DNA of 64,000 nucleotides from Streptomyces pristinaespiralis (GCF_001278075.1 NZ_CP011340.1:2790001-2854000); one strand, 5' to 3'; shown: positions 9,082 through 19,494, counted from the first letter of the stretch. Notes: a model not told the origin generated them from the sequence alone. Numbers and translations are program-made.

Positions 9082-11184
9082 TCAGCCCGAGACGCTGGGG
9101 CGGCCGTTCTCGATGTGTCCCATCAGCCGGCGCCGGAAGCCGGACTCACGCTGCGGCCCTTCGGCGGTCACCTCGAGGTCGTACCAGCCGTGCGCGTCGG
9201 CCGCCGAGTGCACGACGGTGCGGCTGCGACCGGGCTTCACGGTGATCCGGCGGGTCCAGCCGTGCAGGTCCGCCTCCTCGACGTAACCGAGGGGCCGCAC
9301 CGTGAACGTCAGGGGCGCGCGGCCGCTGTTGCGCAGCGTGAGGTGCACGTCGCGGTCGTGATGGTCGATGACGGAGCGGACCTCCGCGGTGCCCCGCGCG
9401 GGGCCGGCGAACTCCCTGCGGAAGCCGTTCGGGCCGGTGATCGTGAAACGGTAGTCCGCCCGCGTAAGGGGCACCGTCCATTGAGCCTCGCCCCTTACAT
9501 CCCGGTGCTGCGGCACGGGGAACTCACCCGCGTACGGGTAGAGCGCGAAGTGCGCGCTCGCCCGTCCGCTGTTGCGGAGCGCCACGGTGACCGCGTCGGC
9601 CGTCAGGGTCGCGTGGGCGTCCGGCTGGTACGGCAGAGGGCGCGCGGGACGCGTGCCCGGCTCCTGGACGGGCATCGCCTGCACCTCGGGCGGCAGCGGC
9701 CGCCAGCGGCCCGTGAACGCGGGTATCTCCCCCGGCTGCTCCACCGCCGGCTGGGGCCGTGCCCTGCCGAAGTCGAAGGCCGAGGTGAGGTCGCCGGTCA
9801 CGGTGCGCCGCCACGGGGTGATGTTGGGCTCCTCGACACCGGTCCACCGCTCCAGCAGCCGGATCACCGAGGTGTGGTCGAAGACCTCGGAGCAGACGTA
9901 GCCGCCGACGGACCAGGGTGAGACGACCAGCATGGGGACGCGGATACCGAGGCCGGTCGGGAGCCCCTGCCAGCGCTCGTCGGTGTCGTCGGCGGGCGGG
10001 ACGGGCGGCGGCACATGGTCGAAGAAGCCGTCGTTCTCGTCGTAGTTGATCAGGACCACCGTGCGCCGCCAGACCTCGGGGTGCGAGGCCAGGGCGTCGA
10101 GAACCTTGTAGACGAGGGAGGCGGAGGCGACGGGCGACGAGGTGCCGGGGTGCTCGGAGTCCACGGCCGACGGCACGAGGTAGGAGACGGCGGGGAGCCG
10201 GCCCGCGGCCACGTCGGCACGGAAGCTGTCGGCGAGTGTGCCGGTCTCGACGCGGCGCAGCCCGCGCTCGAAGAGCGACCGCTCGCTCTTCGACAGCGTG
10301 GCGACACCCCTCTCGAGCGACGCCAGCAGCGCGGCCCGCTCCGCGGCGTCCTCGGTCTCGCGGACCTTCGCGTAGAAGGCCTCCATGTACGTGAAGCCAC
10401 CGGACGCCGCCAGCGCCTTGCGCGCGATCTTCTTGAAGCTCGTGAAGAACTCGATGCTGTTGTCGGTGAAGTTCTCCCACTCCGTGTACGTCTTCCAGCT
10501 GCGGCCCGCCTGCTCCAGGCGCTCGGCGTACGTCGGCCACGGGTAGCCGGGGTGGGTGCCCTCCGCGTACGCGGCGTTGGTCACGGCACGCCTGCCGTCG
10601 GCCTCGTGTCCCGTCCAGCCGCTCCAGAGGTGGTTGCGGTTGGGGTTCGTCGAGGTGTGGATCGAGGAGTGGTAGGCGTCGCAGACGGTGAAGGTGTCCG
10701 CGAGCTCGTAGTGCAGCGGCAGGTCGCGCCGGTCGTAGTAGGCCATGGTCGCCGCGGTCTTCGCGGAGACCCAGCCGTCCATCCAGCCGTCGCGCCAGGC
10801 CTTGGCGCCGCCGCCCCACGAGTGGTCGAGGTCGCCGATGTACTGGAGGTCCTTCTGCTGCGCCGCCGCGGCCTCCCGCACGGGGAAGGGCAGGACCGTC
10901 CCCTGCGCCGCGGGCTGCTCGAAGACCGGCCTGCCGGAGGGGAGTTCCACGGCATTGCGGTCCCCGAAGCCGCGTACCCCGCGCAGTGTCCCGAAGTAGT
11001 GGTCGAAGGACCGGTTCTCCTGCATGAGGATCACCACGTGCTCGACCGCGCGCAGCCCGCCGGCCGGCGGTTCGGCGGCGAGCGCCGCCTGGAGGGACGG
11101 CGGCAGCAGCGATCCCGCGGCCGCCGCGCCGAATGCTCCTGTACCGAGCGCGAGCACTCTTCTGCGCGAAATCTCCGGTGACAT
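9082..11184 (-). CDS. Phosphocholine-specific phospholipase C, Tat-exported
   Basis: The 700-residue protein starts at ATG with GGGAGGT upstream; a longer open frame to 12015 lacks coding character. The N-terminus has a twin-arginine signal (SRRRVLALGTGAFGAAAAG). The phosphoesterase core opens with EHVVILMQENRSFDHYFGT, the family metal/nucleophile motif, and continues with INYDENDGFFDHVPPP. Two C-terminal beta-rich domains (about residues 500-690) match the usual tail of bacterial non-haemolytic phospholipases C. Exported folded, it should hydrolyse phosphatidylcholine or sphingomyelin and so scavenge phosphate. One GTTCACC occurs on the minus strand upstream, but not a paired PHO box. Confidence 0.92.
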   Translation of the reverse strand: MSPEISRRRVLALGTGAFGAAAAGSLLPPSLQAALAAEPPAGGLRAVEHVVILMQENRSFDHYFGTLRGVRGFGDRNAVELPSGRPVFEQPAAQGTVLPFPVREAAAAQQKDLQYIGDLDHSWGGGAKAWRDGWMDGWVSAKTAATMAYYDRRDLPLHYELADTFTVCDAYHSSIHTSTNPNRNHLWSGWTGHEADGRRAVTNAAYAEGTHPGYPWPTYAERLEQAGRSWKTYTEWENFTDNSIEFFTSFKKIARKALAASGGFTYMEAFYAKVRETEDAAERAALLASLERGVATLSKSERSLFERGLRRVETGTLADSFRADVAAGRLPAVSYLVPSAVDSEHPGTSSPVASASLVYKVLDALASHPEVWRRTVVLINYDENDGFFDHVPPPVPPADDTDERWQGLPTGLGIRVPMLVVSPWSVGGYVCSEVFDHTSVIRLLERWTGVEEPNITPWRRTVTGDLTSAFDFGRARPQPAVEQPGEIPAFTGRWRPLPPEVQAMPVQEPGTRPARPLPYQPDAHATLTADAVTVALRNSGRASAHFALYPYAGEFPVPQHRDVRGEAQWTVPLTRADYRFTITGPNGFRREFAGPARGTAEVRSVIDHHDRDVHLTLRNSGRAPLTFTVRPLGYVEEADLHGWTRRITVKPGRSRTVVHSAADAHGWYDLEVTAEGPQRESGFRRRLMGHIENGRPSVSG

Positions 11185-11464
11185 CCCCGACCTCCCGTCG
11201 ACGGCCAATGGTTCATCGTCGAGCCATTGCTCCGCAGGGACGGTAATCAGAGCGGATGTCGGCGAGAAGGCCTGGCGACATCCGCGTGGTGAACGTCCAA
11301 GAGTCCGGACGCCGAGTCCAAGCAACATCCGGCCAGTGACGGAATCTCCGGTTCCACCCGTGCGGGGCAGGGGCATCCGGCCTCGCCCGGCGCACGAGGG
11401 CGGGAATCGGCCGTGGTCCACAAGACGAGCGGATTTGTCGGCGCCGACTGGCACGATGGCCGAC

Positions 11465-12364
11465 ATGGAATACAGGGGGATCCACCAGACAGCCCTGACG
11501 CCCGCGGACGCCGCGGAGTTCGCCCGCATGCTCCATGACGCGCCCGGCCCGCATCTGGGCCGCGCACCCGTCCCCGTGCTCGTCCACGAGCCGGACACGA
11601 CCCCCGCCGGGCGCCGCCACGCGCTCCAGGGGGTGTACGACGCGATCGTGGCGCGGATCGGCGAGCCGACGCTGTACGGCGGCTCCGCACAGGGCCCGAG
11701 CGTCCGCTGGCGCGACGGCCGCAGAACCGTCCTGCTCGCCGGGGACCGGCAGCAGGTGGGGCTGTCGGTCCACGACACGCTGACCCTCGAGGGCGAGGAG
11801 CGGCGGGCCTTCGAGTGGCGCGGCGCGTGGTCCGGCGGCGAGCCGTACGACCCCGCGTTCCTTCCGTACGTCTGGCAGTTGGACCGCAGCGGCCCCGGCG
11901 AGCGCCCGACCTCCCGCCCGGGCGGCCGGCCCGCGGCGGACCTGGCGCAGTTCCAGTACGGGCTCCAACTGCTTCTCGCGGCGTGGGTGGAGCAGCTGCC
12001 GGTGCAGGTGGGCACCGACTGGGCGAGCTTCTGCCTGACCAGCGCCGTCGACCGGGGCCGCCAACTTCTCGTCTCCTACAGCCTGGAGGACGGTCTGCAG
12101 GCCTCGATCGACGACCGCGACGGGGAGAACGGCGAGGACCGCGCAGGGACGATGCTCGCCCGCGGGTGGCAGAGCAGGGACCGGGGCTGGTGGCAGACGG
12201 ACTTCGCCGATCCCGGACCTGACGACGCCGCGGACCTGGCCGCCCTCGTCGTCACCGAATTGTGCGCCCGCGGCACCAGGGCGCCGGAGGAACTGCGCGC
12301 GAGGGACGTGAGCTGCAAGGACCGCGGCGAGCTGTGGCTGCCGGGGCTGGGCGTCCGCCACTGA
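11465..12364 (+). CDS. Protein of unknown function (299 aa)
   Basis: The frame has strong coding character and begins MEYRGIHQTALTPADAAEF; an ATG nine bases upstream is also possible. There is no signal peptide or membrane helix. Charged N-terminal sequence leads into a stretch on VRWRDGRRTVLLAGDRQQV, then WASFCLTSAVDRGRQLLVS, and an acidic C-terminal half containing GWWQTDFADPGPDDAADLA. The alternating pattern suggests an alpha/beta chaperone-like or sensor fold, but I do not recognise the family. It is divergent from the phospholipase gene across 280 bases, so a shared regulatory region is possible. Confidence 0.65.
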   Translation: MEYRGIHQTALTPADAAEFARMLHDAPGPHLGRAPVPVLVHEPDTTPAGRRHALQGVYDAIVARIGEPTLYGGSAQGPSVRWRDGRRTVLLAGDRQQVGLSVHDTLTLEGEERRAFEWRGAWSGGEPYDPAFLPYVWQLDRSGPGERPTSRPGGRPAADLAQFQYGLQLLLAAWVEQLPVQVGTDWASFCLTSAVDRGRQLLVSYSLEDGLQASIDDRDGENGEDRAGTMLARGWQSRDRGWWQTDFADPGPDDAADLAALVVTELCARGTRAPEELRARDVSCKDRGELWLPGLGVRH

Positions 12365-12529
12365 CCACGGCGGTGCGCGAGGTCCACGGGCGGGGCCGGG
12401 GCCGGGCCGGCATCAGCGCCGTCCCGCCGCCCGTGCCGACGACATCGGAGCGTCGGCCGAGGACCGTTGCGAGGCGGCGGCCGGGCCGTCCTGTGCCGGG
12501 GGACGTGTCCCGGCGGTGGAGCAGTGTGC

Positions 12530-12559
12530 GGGCCGGTTCCTGACTCGAGGAACCGGCCC
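12530..12559. terminator. Hairpin between converging genes
   Basis: An 11-bp perfect stem (GGGCCGGTTCC pairing with GGAACCGGCCC) with an eight-base loop ends five bases from the stop of the small secreted protein gene, between two converging genes. It probably terminates in both directions. There is no U-tract, as is common in Streptomyces. Confidence 0.7.
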
Positions 12560-12564
12560 GGACC

Positions 12565-12852
12565 TTACGCGCCGAGCAGTCCCGTCACGGGCGCGGCCTG
12601 GCTGGTGAGGGGGTCGAGCTCGCCGGGCACCTCGGCGAGCCTGTTGAGGCCGGCGAGCTGCTCGGAGGTGCTCGGCAACTGCTCGCGGTGCTCCGGTGCG
12701 ACGGACCTCTCGGTGAGGGTGTCGACCGTGTCCATGACGGACAGCGTCCCGACGGGCAGTTCGGGTGAAGCCGCGGTCGCGGCGGGGGCCGCGAGCGCGG
12801 AGGCGCCGGTGGCGAGGGCGAGAGCGGCGAGTACACGTTGTGCTTTGGTCAT
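12565..12852 (-). CDS. Small secreted protein of unknown function (95 aa)
   Basis: The 95-residue product has a clear Sec signal: basic MTKAQR, a hydrophobic run (VLAALALATGASALA) and an Ala-x-Ala cleavage site near residues 25-28. The mature part, about 67 residues, starts SPELPVGTLSVMDTVDTLTE and has no Cys. It looks like a short helical or partly disordered wall or extracellular peptide. I know no function. A hairpin terminator follows the stop. Confidence 0.7.
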   Translation of the reverse strand: MTKAQRVLAALALATGASALAAPAATAASPELPVGTLSVMDTVDTLTERSVAPEHREQLPSTSEQLAGLNRLAEVPGELDPLTSQAAPVTGLLGA

Positions 12853-13518
12853 GTGCTGACAACGGCCCCGCTCCCTGATCGGTCACGCCCTGCCCCCATC
12901 CGCCCACGTGTGCGCACCCCGCCACGCGGCGGGGTGCGCCGGCCACATGCCCCGGACCGGGCCCTCGCCGGTGCTGTCCTGGCCGGTCCGGCCGCACGCA
13001 GCCGCCCCGCCCTGTGTCCGCGTGCCGGCCGCGCACCCCCGGGCCGAGCCGGACGGGGCCGGGCCGGGCCTGGGCGGGCCTGGCCGGGCCCTTCCGGGCC
13101 TGACCGGGGTGCGCGCCTGGGCGGGCCTTTCCGGGCTTTCCAGGCCTCGCCGGGGTGCGCGCCTGAGCGGGCCTGTTCGGCCCTGGCCGGGCCGGCCGCG
13201 CACCCCCGGGCCGAGCCGGACGGGGCCGGACGGGGCCGGGCCGGGCCAGGGTGCGCGCCTGGGCGGGCCTGTCCGGACAGGCCGCGCCCAGCCCGCCCGG
13301 CTGTGTCGGGAACCGGCCGCGCGAAGCCATGGGGCGCGCGGCTGTGCGGCGCGTGCGGCCGCCGCGTGCTCCCGTCCGGTCCTGGTCGGACGGCCCGCGC
13401 ACGCGGGACGGAGTCTGTCCTGGACGGGCGGTGCGGGCTCGGCCGGTCCGGGGCACGCGGACGGGGCCTCTCCCGGCCGGGCCTGGCCGGTTCGGGCACG
13501 CGAGCGCGCGGACGCGGA
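12853..13518. repeat. Gene-free GC-rich intergenic region with direct repeats
   Basis: I see no credible gene in about 670 bases: long open frames exist on both strands but follow low-complexity GGGCC/GGCCC composition. A 39-base direct repeat occurs at 13024-13062 and 13191-13229. A second motif, GGTGCGCGCCTGGGCGGG, occurs three times near 13108, 13155 and 13250, the middle copy with a base change. The segment looks like decayed tandem duplication between the small secreted gene and gatB. Function unknown. Confidence 0.6.
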
Positions 13519-13552
13519 AGGGCGGCGCGCACCCCCTGGTGCGCGCCGCCCT
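13519..13552 (-). terminator. Terminator of the gatCAB operon
   Basis: A perfect 15-bp stem (AGGGCGGCGCGCACC with its complement) closes on a four-base loop 18 bases past the gatB stop. It is the natural 3' end of the gatC-gatA-membrane protein-gatB transcript. Confidence 0.85.
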
Positions 13553-13569
13553 CGTCGTGCGTACGGCCG

Positions 13570-15081
13570 TCAGCCTTCGGTGACGCCCAGCTTCTGCAGG
13601 ATCAGTTCCTTGACCCTGGCCGCGTCCGCCTGGCCGCGGGTGGTCTTCATGACCGCGCCCACGAGCGCTCCCGCCGCCGCGACCTTGCCGCCGCGGATCT
13701 TGTCCGCGATCGCCGCGTTGGCCGCGATGGCCTCGTCGACGGCCGCGCCGAGCGCGCCCTCGTCCGAGACGACCTTCAGACCGCGCTTGTCCACGACGGT
13801 GTCCGGGTCGCCCTCGCCCGCGAGCACGCCCTCGATCACCTGGCGGGCCAGCTTGTCGTTGAGCGAGCCCTCCTTGACCAGCGCGGTCACCCGGGCGACC
13901 TGCGCCGGGGTGATCGCGAGCTCGTCCAGGGCCTTGCCCGACTCGTTGGCGCTGCGGGCCAGTTCGCCCATCCACCACTTGCGCGCCTGGTCGGCCGGAG
14001 CGCCCGCCTCGATCGTGGCGACGATCAGGTCGACCGCGCCGGCGTTGAGGATCGACTGCATGTCGTGCTCGGAGACGCCCCACTCCTCGCGGAGCCGGTT
14101 GCGCCGAAGACGCGGCAGCTCCGGCAGGGTGGCGCGCAGCTCCTCGACCCACTCGCGCGACGGCGCGACCGGGACCAGGTCGGGCTCGGGGAAGTAGCGG
14201 TAGTCCTCCGCCTCCTCCTTGATCCGTCCGGACGTCGTCGAGCCGTCGTCCTCGTGGAAGTGCCGCGTCTCCTGCACGATGGTGCCGCCGGACGAGAGCA
14301 CCGCGGCGTGCCGCTGGATCTCGAACCTGGCCGCCCGCTCGACGCTGCGCAGCGAGTTGACGTTCTTCGTCTCGGAGCGGGTGCCGAACTTCTCGGTGCC
14401 GTTCGGGCGCAGCGACAGGTTCACGTCGCAGCGCATCTGGCCCATCTCCATGCGCGCCTCGGACACGCCGAGGGCCCTGATGAGCTCGCGCAGCTCGGCG
14501 ACGTACGCCTTGGCGACCTCCGGTGCCCGTGCGCCCGCGCCTTCGATCGGCTTGGTGACGATCTCGATCAGCGGGATGCCGGCCCGGTTGTAGTCGAGCA
14601 GGGAGTGGGACGCGCCGTGGATACGGCCGGTGGCGCCGCCGACGTGGGTCGACTTGCCGGTGTCCTCCTCCATGTGGGCGCGCTCGATCTCCACGCGGAA
14701 GACCTCGCCGTCCTCGAGCTGGACGTCCAGGTAGCCGTTGAAGGCGATCGGCTCGTCGTACTGCGAGGTCTGGAAGTTCTTCGGCATGTCCGGATAGAAG
14801 TAGTTCTTCCGGGCGAAGCGGCACCATTCGGCGATGTCGCAGTGCAGCGCGAGGCCGATCTTGACGGCCGACTCGACGGCGACCGCGTTGACGACCGGCA
14901 GCGAGCCGGGCATGCCGAGGCAGGTGGGACAGGTCTGCGAGTTGGGCTCGGCGCCCAGCTCCGTGGAGCACCCGCAGAACATCTTGGTCTTGGTGCCGAG
15001 CTCGACATGGACCTCGAGGCCCATGACGGGGTCGTAGGACGCGAGGGCGTCCTCGTACGACACCGGTTCAGTGACGGTCAC
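13570..15081 (-). CDS. gatB: Asp-tRNA(Asn)/Glu-tRNA(Gln) amidotransferase subunit B
   Basis: The 503-residue protein contains the GatB signature [19 protein letters not shown] and Cys-rich zinc site ([10 protein letters not shown], then CPTC), followed by the C-terminal tail domain (residues about 340-500) that binds tRNA. With GatA and GatC it activates misacylated Glu-tRNA(Gln) or Asp-tRNA(Asn) and transfers ammonia to it. This is the route Streptomyces use in place of a glutaminyl-tRNA synthetase. It lies 16 bases after a small membrane gene and is the last gene of the operon. Confidence 0.97.
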   Translation of the reverse strand: MTVTEPVSYEDALASYDPVMGLEVHVELGTKTKMFCGCSTELGAEPNSQTCPTCLGMPGSLPVVNAVAVESAVKIGLALHCDIAEWCRFARKNYFYPDMPKNFQTSQYDEPIAFNGYLDVQLEDGEVFRVEIERAHMEEDTGKSTHVGGATGRIHGASHSLLDYNRAGIPLIEIVTKPIEGAGARAPEVAKAYVAELRELIRALGVSEARMEMGQMRCDVNLSLRPNGTEKFGTRSETKNVNSLRSVERAARFEIQRHAAVLSSGGTIVQETRHFHEDDGSTTSGRIKEEAEDYRYFPEPDLVPVAPSREWVEELRATLPELPRLRRNRLREEWGVSEHDMQSILNAGAVDLIVATIEAGAPADQARKWWMGELARSANESGKALDELAITPAQVARVTALVKEGSLNDKLARQVIEGVLAGEGDPDTVVDKRGLKVVSDEGALGAAVDEAIAANAAIADKIRGGKVAAAGALVGAVMKTTRGQADAARVKELILQKLGVTEG

Positions 15082-15097
15082 GATGAAACTTTCCCTC

Positions 15098-15340
15098 TCA
15101 GCCCAGCAGAACGTCGTCGTCGCCGAGCCGCTTCAGCTCGCGGTAGAGGATGGCCAGGCCGGTGACGATGGCGGCGGCGGACACCGCGGCGTCGATCAGC
15201 CGCAGCACGTCGCCGTCCTGGCGGGCCAGCTTGGCCTGCTTGGCGACGCTGATCGCGCCGAACGCGGTGCTGCCGAGCGACACGTACAGCCCGGTCCTGG
15301 ACTTCTTGAAGTTCTTGGCCTTCTTTGCCATGGCACTCAT
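15098..15340 (-). CDS. Small membrane protein inserted between gatA and gatB (80 aa)
   Basis: The 80-residue product starts [14 protein letters not shown], very basic, followed by two hydrophobic stretches ([16 protein letters not shown] and [16 protein letters not shown]) split by a charged loop. Its ATG overlaps the gatA stop as ATGA, so translation is probably coupled. GGAGG lies ten bases upstream inside gatA. A second in-frame ATG lies nine bases on. I recall a similar ORF at this position in other Streptomyces, and its retention suggests it is real. No function is known. Confidence 0.75.
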   Translation of the reverse strand: MSAMAKKAKNFKKSRTGLYVSLGSTAFGAISVAKQAKLARQDGDVLRLIDAAVSAAAIVTGLAILYRELKRLGDDDVLLG

Positions 15341-16833
15341 AGCGACGGAGCCTCCTCGAGCAGCGGGTGACCCCAGCGTTCCACGAACGCGGCCTCGACG
15401 GCCGCACCGACCTTGTACAGACGGTCGTCCTTCATGGCCGGGGCGATGATCTGCAGGCCGACGGGCAGGCCGTCCTCCGGTGCGAGACCGCAGGGCAGCG
15501 ACATGGCCGCGTTGCCGGCCAGGTTGGTCGGGATGGTGCACAGGTCCGCGAGGTACATCGCCATCGGGTCGTCGGCGCGCTCGCCGATCGGGAAGGCGGT
15601 GGTCGGCGTCGTCGGGGAGACGATCACGTCGACCTGCTCGAACGCCTTCTCGAAGTCCCGGGTGATGAGGGTGCGGACCTTCTGCGCGGAGCCGTAGTAC
15701 GCGTCGTAGTAGCCGGAGCTGAGCGCGTACGTGCCGAGCATGATGCGGCGCTTGACCTCGTCTCCGAAGCCGGCCTCGCGGGTCAGCGCGGTGACGTCCT
15801 CCGCGGACTTCGTGCCGTCGTCGCCGACCCGCAGGCCGTAGCGCATGGCATCGAAGCGGGCGAGGTTCGAGGAGCACTCGGACGGCGCGATCAGGTAGTA
15901 CGCGGAAAGCGCCAGGTCGAAGGACGGGCAGTCCAGCTCGACGATCTCGGCGCCGAGCTCCTTCAGCAGCTCCACCGACTCGTCGAAGCGCTGCACGACG
16001 CCGGCCTGGTAGCCCTCGCCGCGGAACTGCTTGACGACGCCGACGCGCATCCCGGCCACGGAGCCGTTGCGGGCCGCCTCGACGACCGGCGGGACCGGCG
16101 CGTCGATGGACGTCGAGTCGAGCGGGTCGTGCCCGGCGATGACCTCGTGGAGCAACGCGGCGTCGAGGACGGTACGGGCGCACGGCCCGCCCTGGTCGAG
16201 GCTGCTGCTGAACGCGACCATGCCGTACCGCGACACTCCGCCGTACGTGGGCTTGACGCCGACCGTCGCCGTCACGGCGGCGGGCTGACGGATCGAGCCG
16301 CCGGTGTCCGTGCCGATGGCGAGCGGCGCCTCGTAGGCGGCGAGCGCGGCGCTGGAGCCACCGCCGGAGCCGCCGGGGATACGGGTGAGGTCCCACGGGT
16401 TGCCCGTCGGGCCGTACGCGCTGTTCTCGGTGGAGGACCCCATGGCGAACTCGTCCATGTTGGTCTTGCCGAGGATGACGACGTCGGCCGCCTTGAGGCG
16501 CCGGGTGACCGTCGCGTCGTACGGCGGGATCCAGCCCTCGAGGATCTTGGAGCCGACCGTGGTGGGGATGCCCTCGGTGGTGAAGATGTCCTTCAGCGCG
16601 AGCGGCACACCGGCGAGAGGACCGAGCTTCTCGCCCTTGGCGCGCTTCTCGTCGACGGCGCGGGCCTGCGCGAGGGCGCCCTCGCGGTCGACGTGGAGGA
16701 AGGCGTGCACCTTCTCGTCGACGGCCTCGATACGGGCCAGGTGTGCCTGCGTCACCTCGACGGCCGTGAGCTCGCCGGCGGCGATCTTCGTGGCGATCTC
16801 GGCGGCGGTGAGCTTGATGATGCTGTCCGACAT
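15337..16833 (-). CDS. gatA: Asp-tRNA(Asn)/Glu-tRNA(Gln) amidotransferase subunit A
   Basis: The 498-residue amidase-signature enzyme liberates ammonia from glutamine for GatB. The catalytic Lys lies in [13 protein letters not shown] and the cis-Ser/Ser pair in [16 protein letters not shown] and [13 protein letters not shown]. The length is normal for the family. It follows gatC by five bases and shares its stop with the next start codon (ATGA). The three subunits are co-transcribed. Confidence 0.97.
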   Translation of the reverse strand: MSDSIIKLTAAEIATKIAAGELTAVEVTQAHLARIEAVDEKVHAFLHVDREGALAQARAVDEKRAKGEKLGPLAGVPLALKDIFTTEGIPTTVGSKILEGWIPPYDATVTRRLKAADVVILGKTNMDEFAMGSSTENSAYGPTGNPWDLTRIPGGSGGGSSAALAAYEAPLAIGTDTGGSIRQPAAVTATVGVKPTYGGVSRYGMVAFSSSLDQGGPCARTVLDAALLHEVIAGHDPLDSTSIDAPVPPVVEAARNGSVAGMRVGVVKQFRGEGYQAGVVQRFDESVELLKELGAEIVELDCPSFDLALSAYYLIAPSECSSNLARFDAMRYGLRVGDDGTKSAEDVTALTREAGFGDEVKRRIMLGTYALSSGYYDAYYGSAQKVRTLITRDFEKAFEQVDVIVSPTTPTTAFPIGERADDPMAMYLADLCTIPTNLAGNAAMSLPCGLAPEDGLPVGLQIIAPAMKDDRLYKVGAAVEAAFVERWGHPLLEEAPSL

Positions 16834-16838
16834 GGTGA

Positions 16839-17135
16839 TTAGTCCTCCCCCAGGATCTGCGGCACCTTGAAACGCTGCTGCTCCTGGGCCGGGGCGCCGG
16901 AGAGCGCCTGCTCGGGGGTGAGCGACGGACGGACCTCGTCCGCGCGCATGACATTGGTCAGCGGCAGCGGGTGGGAGGTCGGCGGTACGTCTTGGTCGGC
17001 GACCTCGGAGACGCGGGCGACCGCGCCGATGATGTCGTCGAGCTGTCCGGCGAAGTGCTCGAGCTCTTCGCCGGACAGCTCCAGACGCGCCAGCCGTGCG
17101 AGGTGGGCGACCTCCTCGCGCGTGATGCCAGGCAT
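16839..17135 (-). CDS. gatC: Asp-tRNA(Asn)/Glu-tRNA(Gln) amidotransferase subunit C
   Basis: The 98-residue protein starts [20 protein letters not shown], the usual GatC opening, and has a Pro-rich central strap ([19 protein letters not shown]) that in solved complexes wraps around GatA and GatB. I chose the start with GAGG eight bases upstream; a longer frame to 17279 has no family similarity. It is the first gene of the operon. Confidence 0.95.
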   Translation of the reverse strand: MPGITREEVAHLARLARLELSGEELEHFAGQLDDIIGAVARVSEVADQDVPPTSHPLPLTNVMRADEVRPSLTPEQALSGAPAQEQQRFKVPQILGED

Positions 17136-17236
17136 GCAGCGATCCTCAGGGGTGAGTGTGATGGTTTTGCCCAATCCTATGGGGCGAGCGCCCGTGACCG
17201 TGAAACGGATTGCTCGGCCCCCGCCCCGCCGCTCCC

Positions 17237-17315
17237 CCGGACCGGGCCGCGCCCCGGTCCGGCGCGGGGTGACGCACACCCCGTGACCGCTGCGCGGGCG
17301 GCTCCGCGCCCGCGC
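17237..17315 (-). terminator. Two hairpins after the RmdB-like gene
   Basis: A ten-bp stem (CCGGACCGGG at 17237-17246 with 17253-17262) and an eight-bp stem (GCGCGGGC at 17292-17299 with 17308-17315) lie in the 226-base gap between the RmdB-like gene's stop and gatC. Either could end that gene's transcript. The gatC promoter must lie close by; I see no clear -10/-35 pair. Confidence 0.5.
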
Positions 17316-17361
17316 CGCGTACGGGGCGCCGAGCGCGTCACCGCCGCCATCCCAGCAGGGG

Positions 17362-19494
17362 TTACGTCACCGCACGGCCCGAGGTACGGTCCGCCCGTGG
17401 CTGGGGCGGGGGGATCTCGCCGGCCGCCGGGAGGGCCGGGCGGTGCCAGCCGTGCACTCCCCGGGCCAGCAGCCAGGCCGTGGCCTCCTGCGGCGGCATC
17501 GCCGCGGCGACCAGCCAGCCCTGCACCGCGTCGCAGCGCAGGTCCCTCAGCCGCTCCCAGGTCTCGTCGTCCTCGACGCCCTCCGCGACCACCAGCAGGC
17601 CGAGCGAGTGGGCGAGGTCCACGGTGCAGCGGACGATCTCCGCGTCCTCCGCGTCGACCGCGAGCCTGGCCACGAAGGAACGGTCGATCTTCAGCTCGCT
17701 GACGGGCAGCCGGCGCAGGTGGACCAGCGACGAGTAGCCGGTGCCGAAGTCGTCCAGCGACATCTTCACACCGTGGTCGGCGAGCCCGGCCAGGGTGTCC
17801 GCGGCCCGCTGCGGGTCCTCCAGCAGCACGTGCTCCGTTATCTCCAGCTGGAGCGCGCCCGCGGGCACGCCGTGCCGGGCGAGCCTGGCGGCCACGGCAC
17901 CGGCGAAGCCGGGTGTGTGGACGTCTCGGGGGGAGACGTTGACGGCGACCGGGACCTCGAGCCCCTGCGCGCGCCATCTGGCGACCTGGGCGAGCGCCGT
18001 CTCGAGGACGTACTCGGTCAGGTGCGGCATCAGGCCGGAGGACTCCGCGATGGCGATGAACTCGTCCGGGGGGACCCGCCCGCGCTCGGGGTGGACCCAG
18101 CGGACCAGGGCCTCGAGACCGGCGACGTGCCCGTCGAAGCGGACCTTGGGCTGGTAGTGGAGTTCGACGTCTCCGGCGTCCAGCGCGCGGCGCAGGTCGC
18201 CGAGGAGACCGAGCCGGTCGGGGGTGTTGCTGTCGCGCTTGGACTCGTACACCTCGACGCCCGTGCGGTCGCGCTTGGCCTGGTACATCGCCACGTCCGC
18301 GCGGCGCAGCAGCCCTTCGGCGTCCAGCGCGTGGTCGGGGAAGACGGCGAGTCCGGCGCTGGCCTCCAGGACGAGGGTCAGCCCGTCGAGGTCGAGCGGG
18401 GAGGACAGTTCGGCGACGAGGTGCCTGGCGATCCGCTGGGCGGAGGTCGTGGAGTCGGCGGTGGGCAGCAGCACCGCGAACTCGTCGCCGCCGAGTCGTG
18501 CGGCCTCCGCGCCCCGCGGCAGGGCGAGCCGGAGCCGGTCGGCGATCTGCAGCAGGAGCCGGTCCCCCGCGAGGTGACCGAGTGTGTCGTTGACCGACCG
18601 GAAGCGGTCGAGGTCGATCAGGACGAGCGCGGCGCGCGCGCCGCTGCTCTCCGCGTCCTCCAGTGCGGACCAGGTGCGCTCCAGCAGCCACTGACGGTTG
18701 GGCAGTCCCGTGAGCGGGTCCCGCAGCTGCTCCTCGGCCCTGGCCCTGGCGATCCACAGCGTGTAGTCCAGCGCGATCAGCGGCACCGCGAACAGGGGCA
18801 GCAGCAGCGGCATCGCGACGGCGACGACGCAGATCAGCGGAGCTATGCCGACGAGCGCGACGGCGACGAGGCCCTGCCGCAGCAGGGCCGTGCGTGCGAC
18901 GGTCGGCAGACCGCCGGCCTGCGGTGCCAGCACGTACCAGAGCAGCAGCCGGGTGGCGCCCAGATACGCGGTCGCGGCGAGGATCACCTCGGGCGCGGCC
19001 GCGGGCTCCCAGCTGAGCGGGTCCCAGGGCCGCTCGACGGTGGGCACGACGTCGAAGAGCGCGAGCGCGAGCGCCGCCGCTCCGATACCGAGGACGTCGA
19101 CGGCGCCGTGCAGCACGCCCTGCCGCCAGCGGTTGCGGCAGGCGGCGCCGACGAGGGCCACCACGGCCAGGGAGACCAGACCCGCCGCCACCCAGCCGAA
19201 CAGGAGCAGGGTGGCCAGCGTCAGCGCGGCCCCCGATCCGGCGCCGCCCCACCAGCGGTCGCGGCCGAGGGCGACAAGATGTCCGACGATGATCCCGGTG
19301 AGCACGGCGAGCGACCAGCCGACGGTGCCGGCGGGGAAGAGCGCGCGCTCCTCCTGGAGATTCCGTACGACTCCGATGCCCAGCACGAGCGCGGCAGTTG
19401 CCACGACGGCCGCGGGCAGGCCGGGTTTCCTGCCCACCAGGGCCGCGAGTGCACGCGGCCGTGAGACCGGGGCGGCGCTCTCGGTCGGTTTCAT
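17362..19494 (-). CDS. rmdB: GGDEF-EAL cyclic-di-GMP protein, RmdB-like
   Basis: The 710-residue protein starts [17 protein letters not shown] with GAGAGGGA upstream. Residues about 25-250 contain six to eight membrane segments. The GGDEF domain (about 275-430) has an intact LGGDEFAVL, but the inhibitory RxxD site upstream reads RGAE. The EAL domain (about 455-690) has [25 protein letters not shown] and VVAEGVED, all expected of an active phosphodiesterase. In S. coelicolor, RmdB is a c-di-GMP phosphodiesterase that influences aerial growth. The domain order and position between ligA and gatC support the name. Assignment by position is from memory. Confidence 0.88.
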   Translation of the reverse strand: MKPTESAAPVSRPRALAALVGRKPGLPAAVVATAALVLGIGVVRNLQEERALFPAGTVGWSLAVLTGIIVGHLVALGRDRWWGGAGSGAALTLATLLLFGWVAAGLVSLAVVALVGAACRNRWRQGVLHGAVDVLGIGAAALALALFDVVPTVERPWDPLSWEPAAAPEVILAATAYLGATRLLLWYVLAPQAGGLPTVARTALLRQGLVAVALVGIAPLICVVAVAMPLLLPLFAVPLIALDYTLWIARARAEEQLRDPLTGLPNRQWLLERTWSALEDAESSGARAALVLIDLDRFRSVNDTLGHLAGDRLLLQIADRLRLALPRGAEAARLGGDEFAVLLPTADSTTSAQRIARHLVAELSSPLDLDGLTLVLEASAGLAVFPDHALDAEGLLRRADVAMYQAKRDRTGVEVYESKRDSNTPDRLGLLGDLRRALDAGDVELHYQPKVRFDGHVAGLEALVRWVHPERGRVPPDEFIAIAESSGLMPHLTEYVLETALAQVARWRAQGLEVPVAVNVSPRDVHTPGFAGAVAARLARHGVPAGALQLEITEHVLLEDPQRAADTLAGLADHGVKMSLDDFGTGYSSLVHLRRLPVSELKIDRSFVARLAVDAEDAEIVRCTVDLAHSLGLLVVAEGVEDDETWERLRDLRCDAVQGWLVAAAMPPQEATAWLLARGVHGWHRPALPAAGEIPPPQPRADRTSGRAVT

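Noticed and set aside
11288..11294. A single GTTCACC upstream of the phospholipase C gene, a possible PHO box
   Set aside because: A PHO box needs two such repeats at fixed spacing; the second is absent.
9082..12015. A 977-residue reading of the phospholipase C gene
   Set aside because: The first 277 residues are not protein-like and the Tat signal starts at 11184 behind a ribosome site.
13251..13583. Short plus-strand frames in the GC-rich region before gatB
   Set aside because: Low-complexity Arg/Pro/Gly/Ala composition without a start signal; typical of random high-GC DNA.
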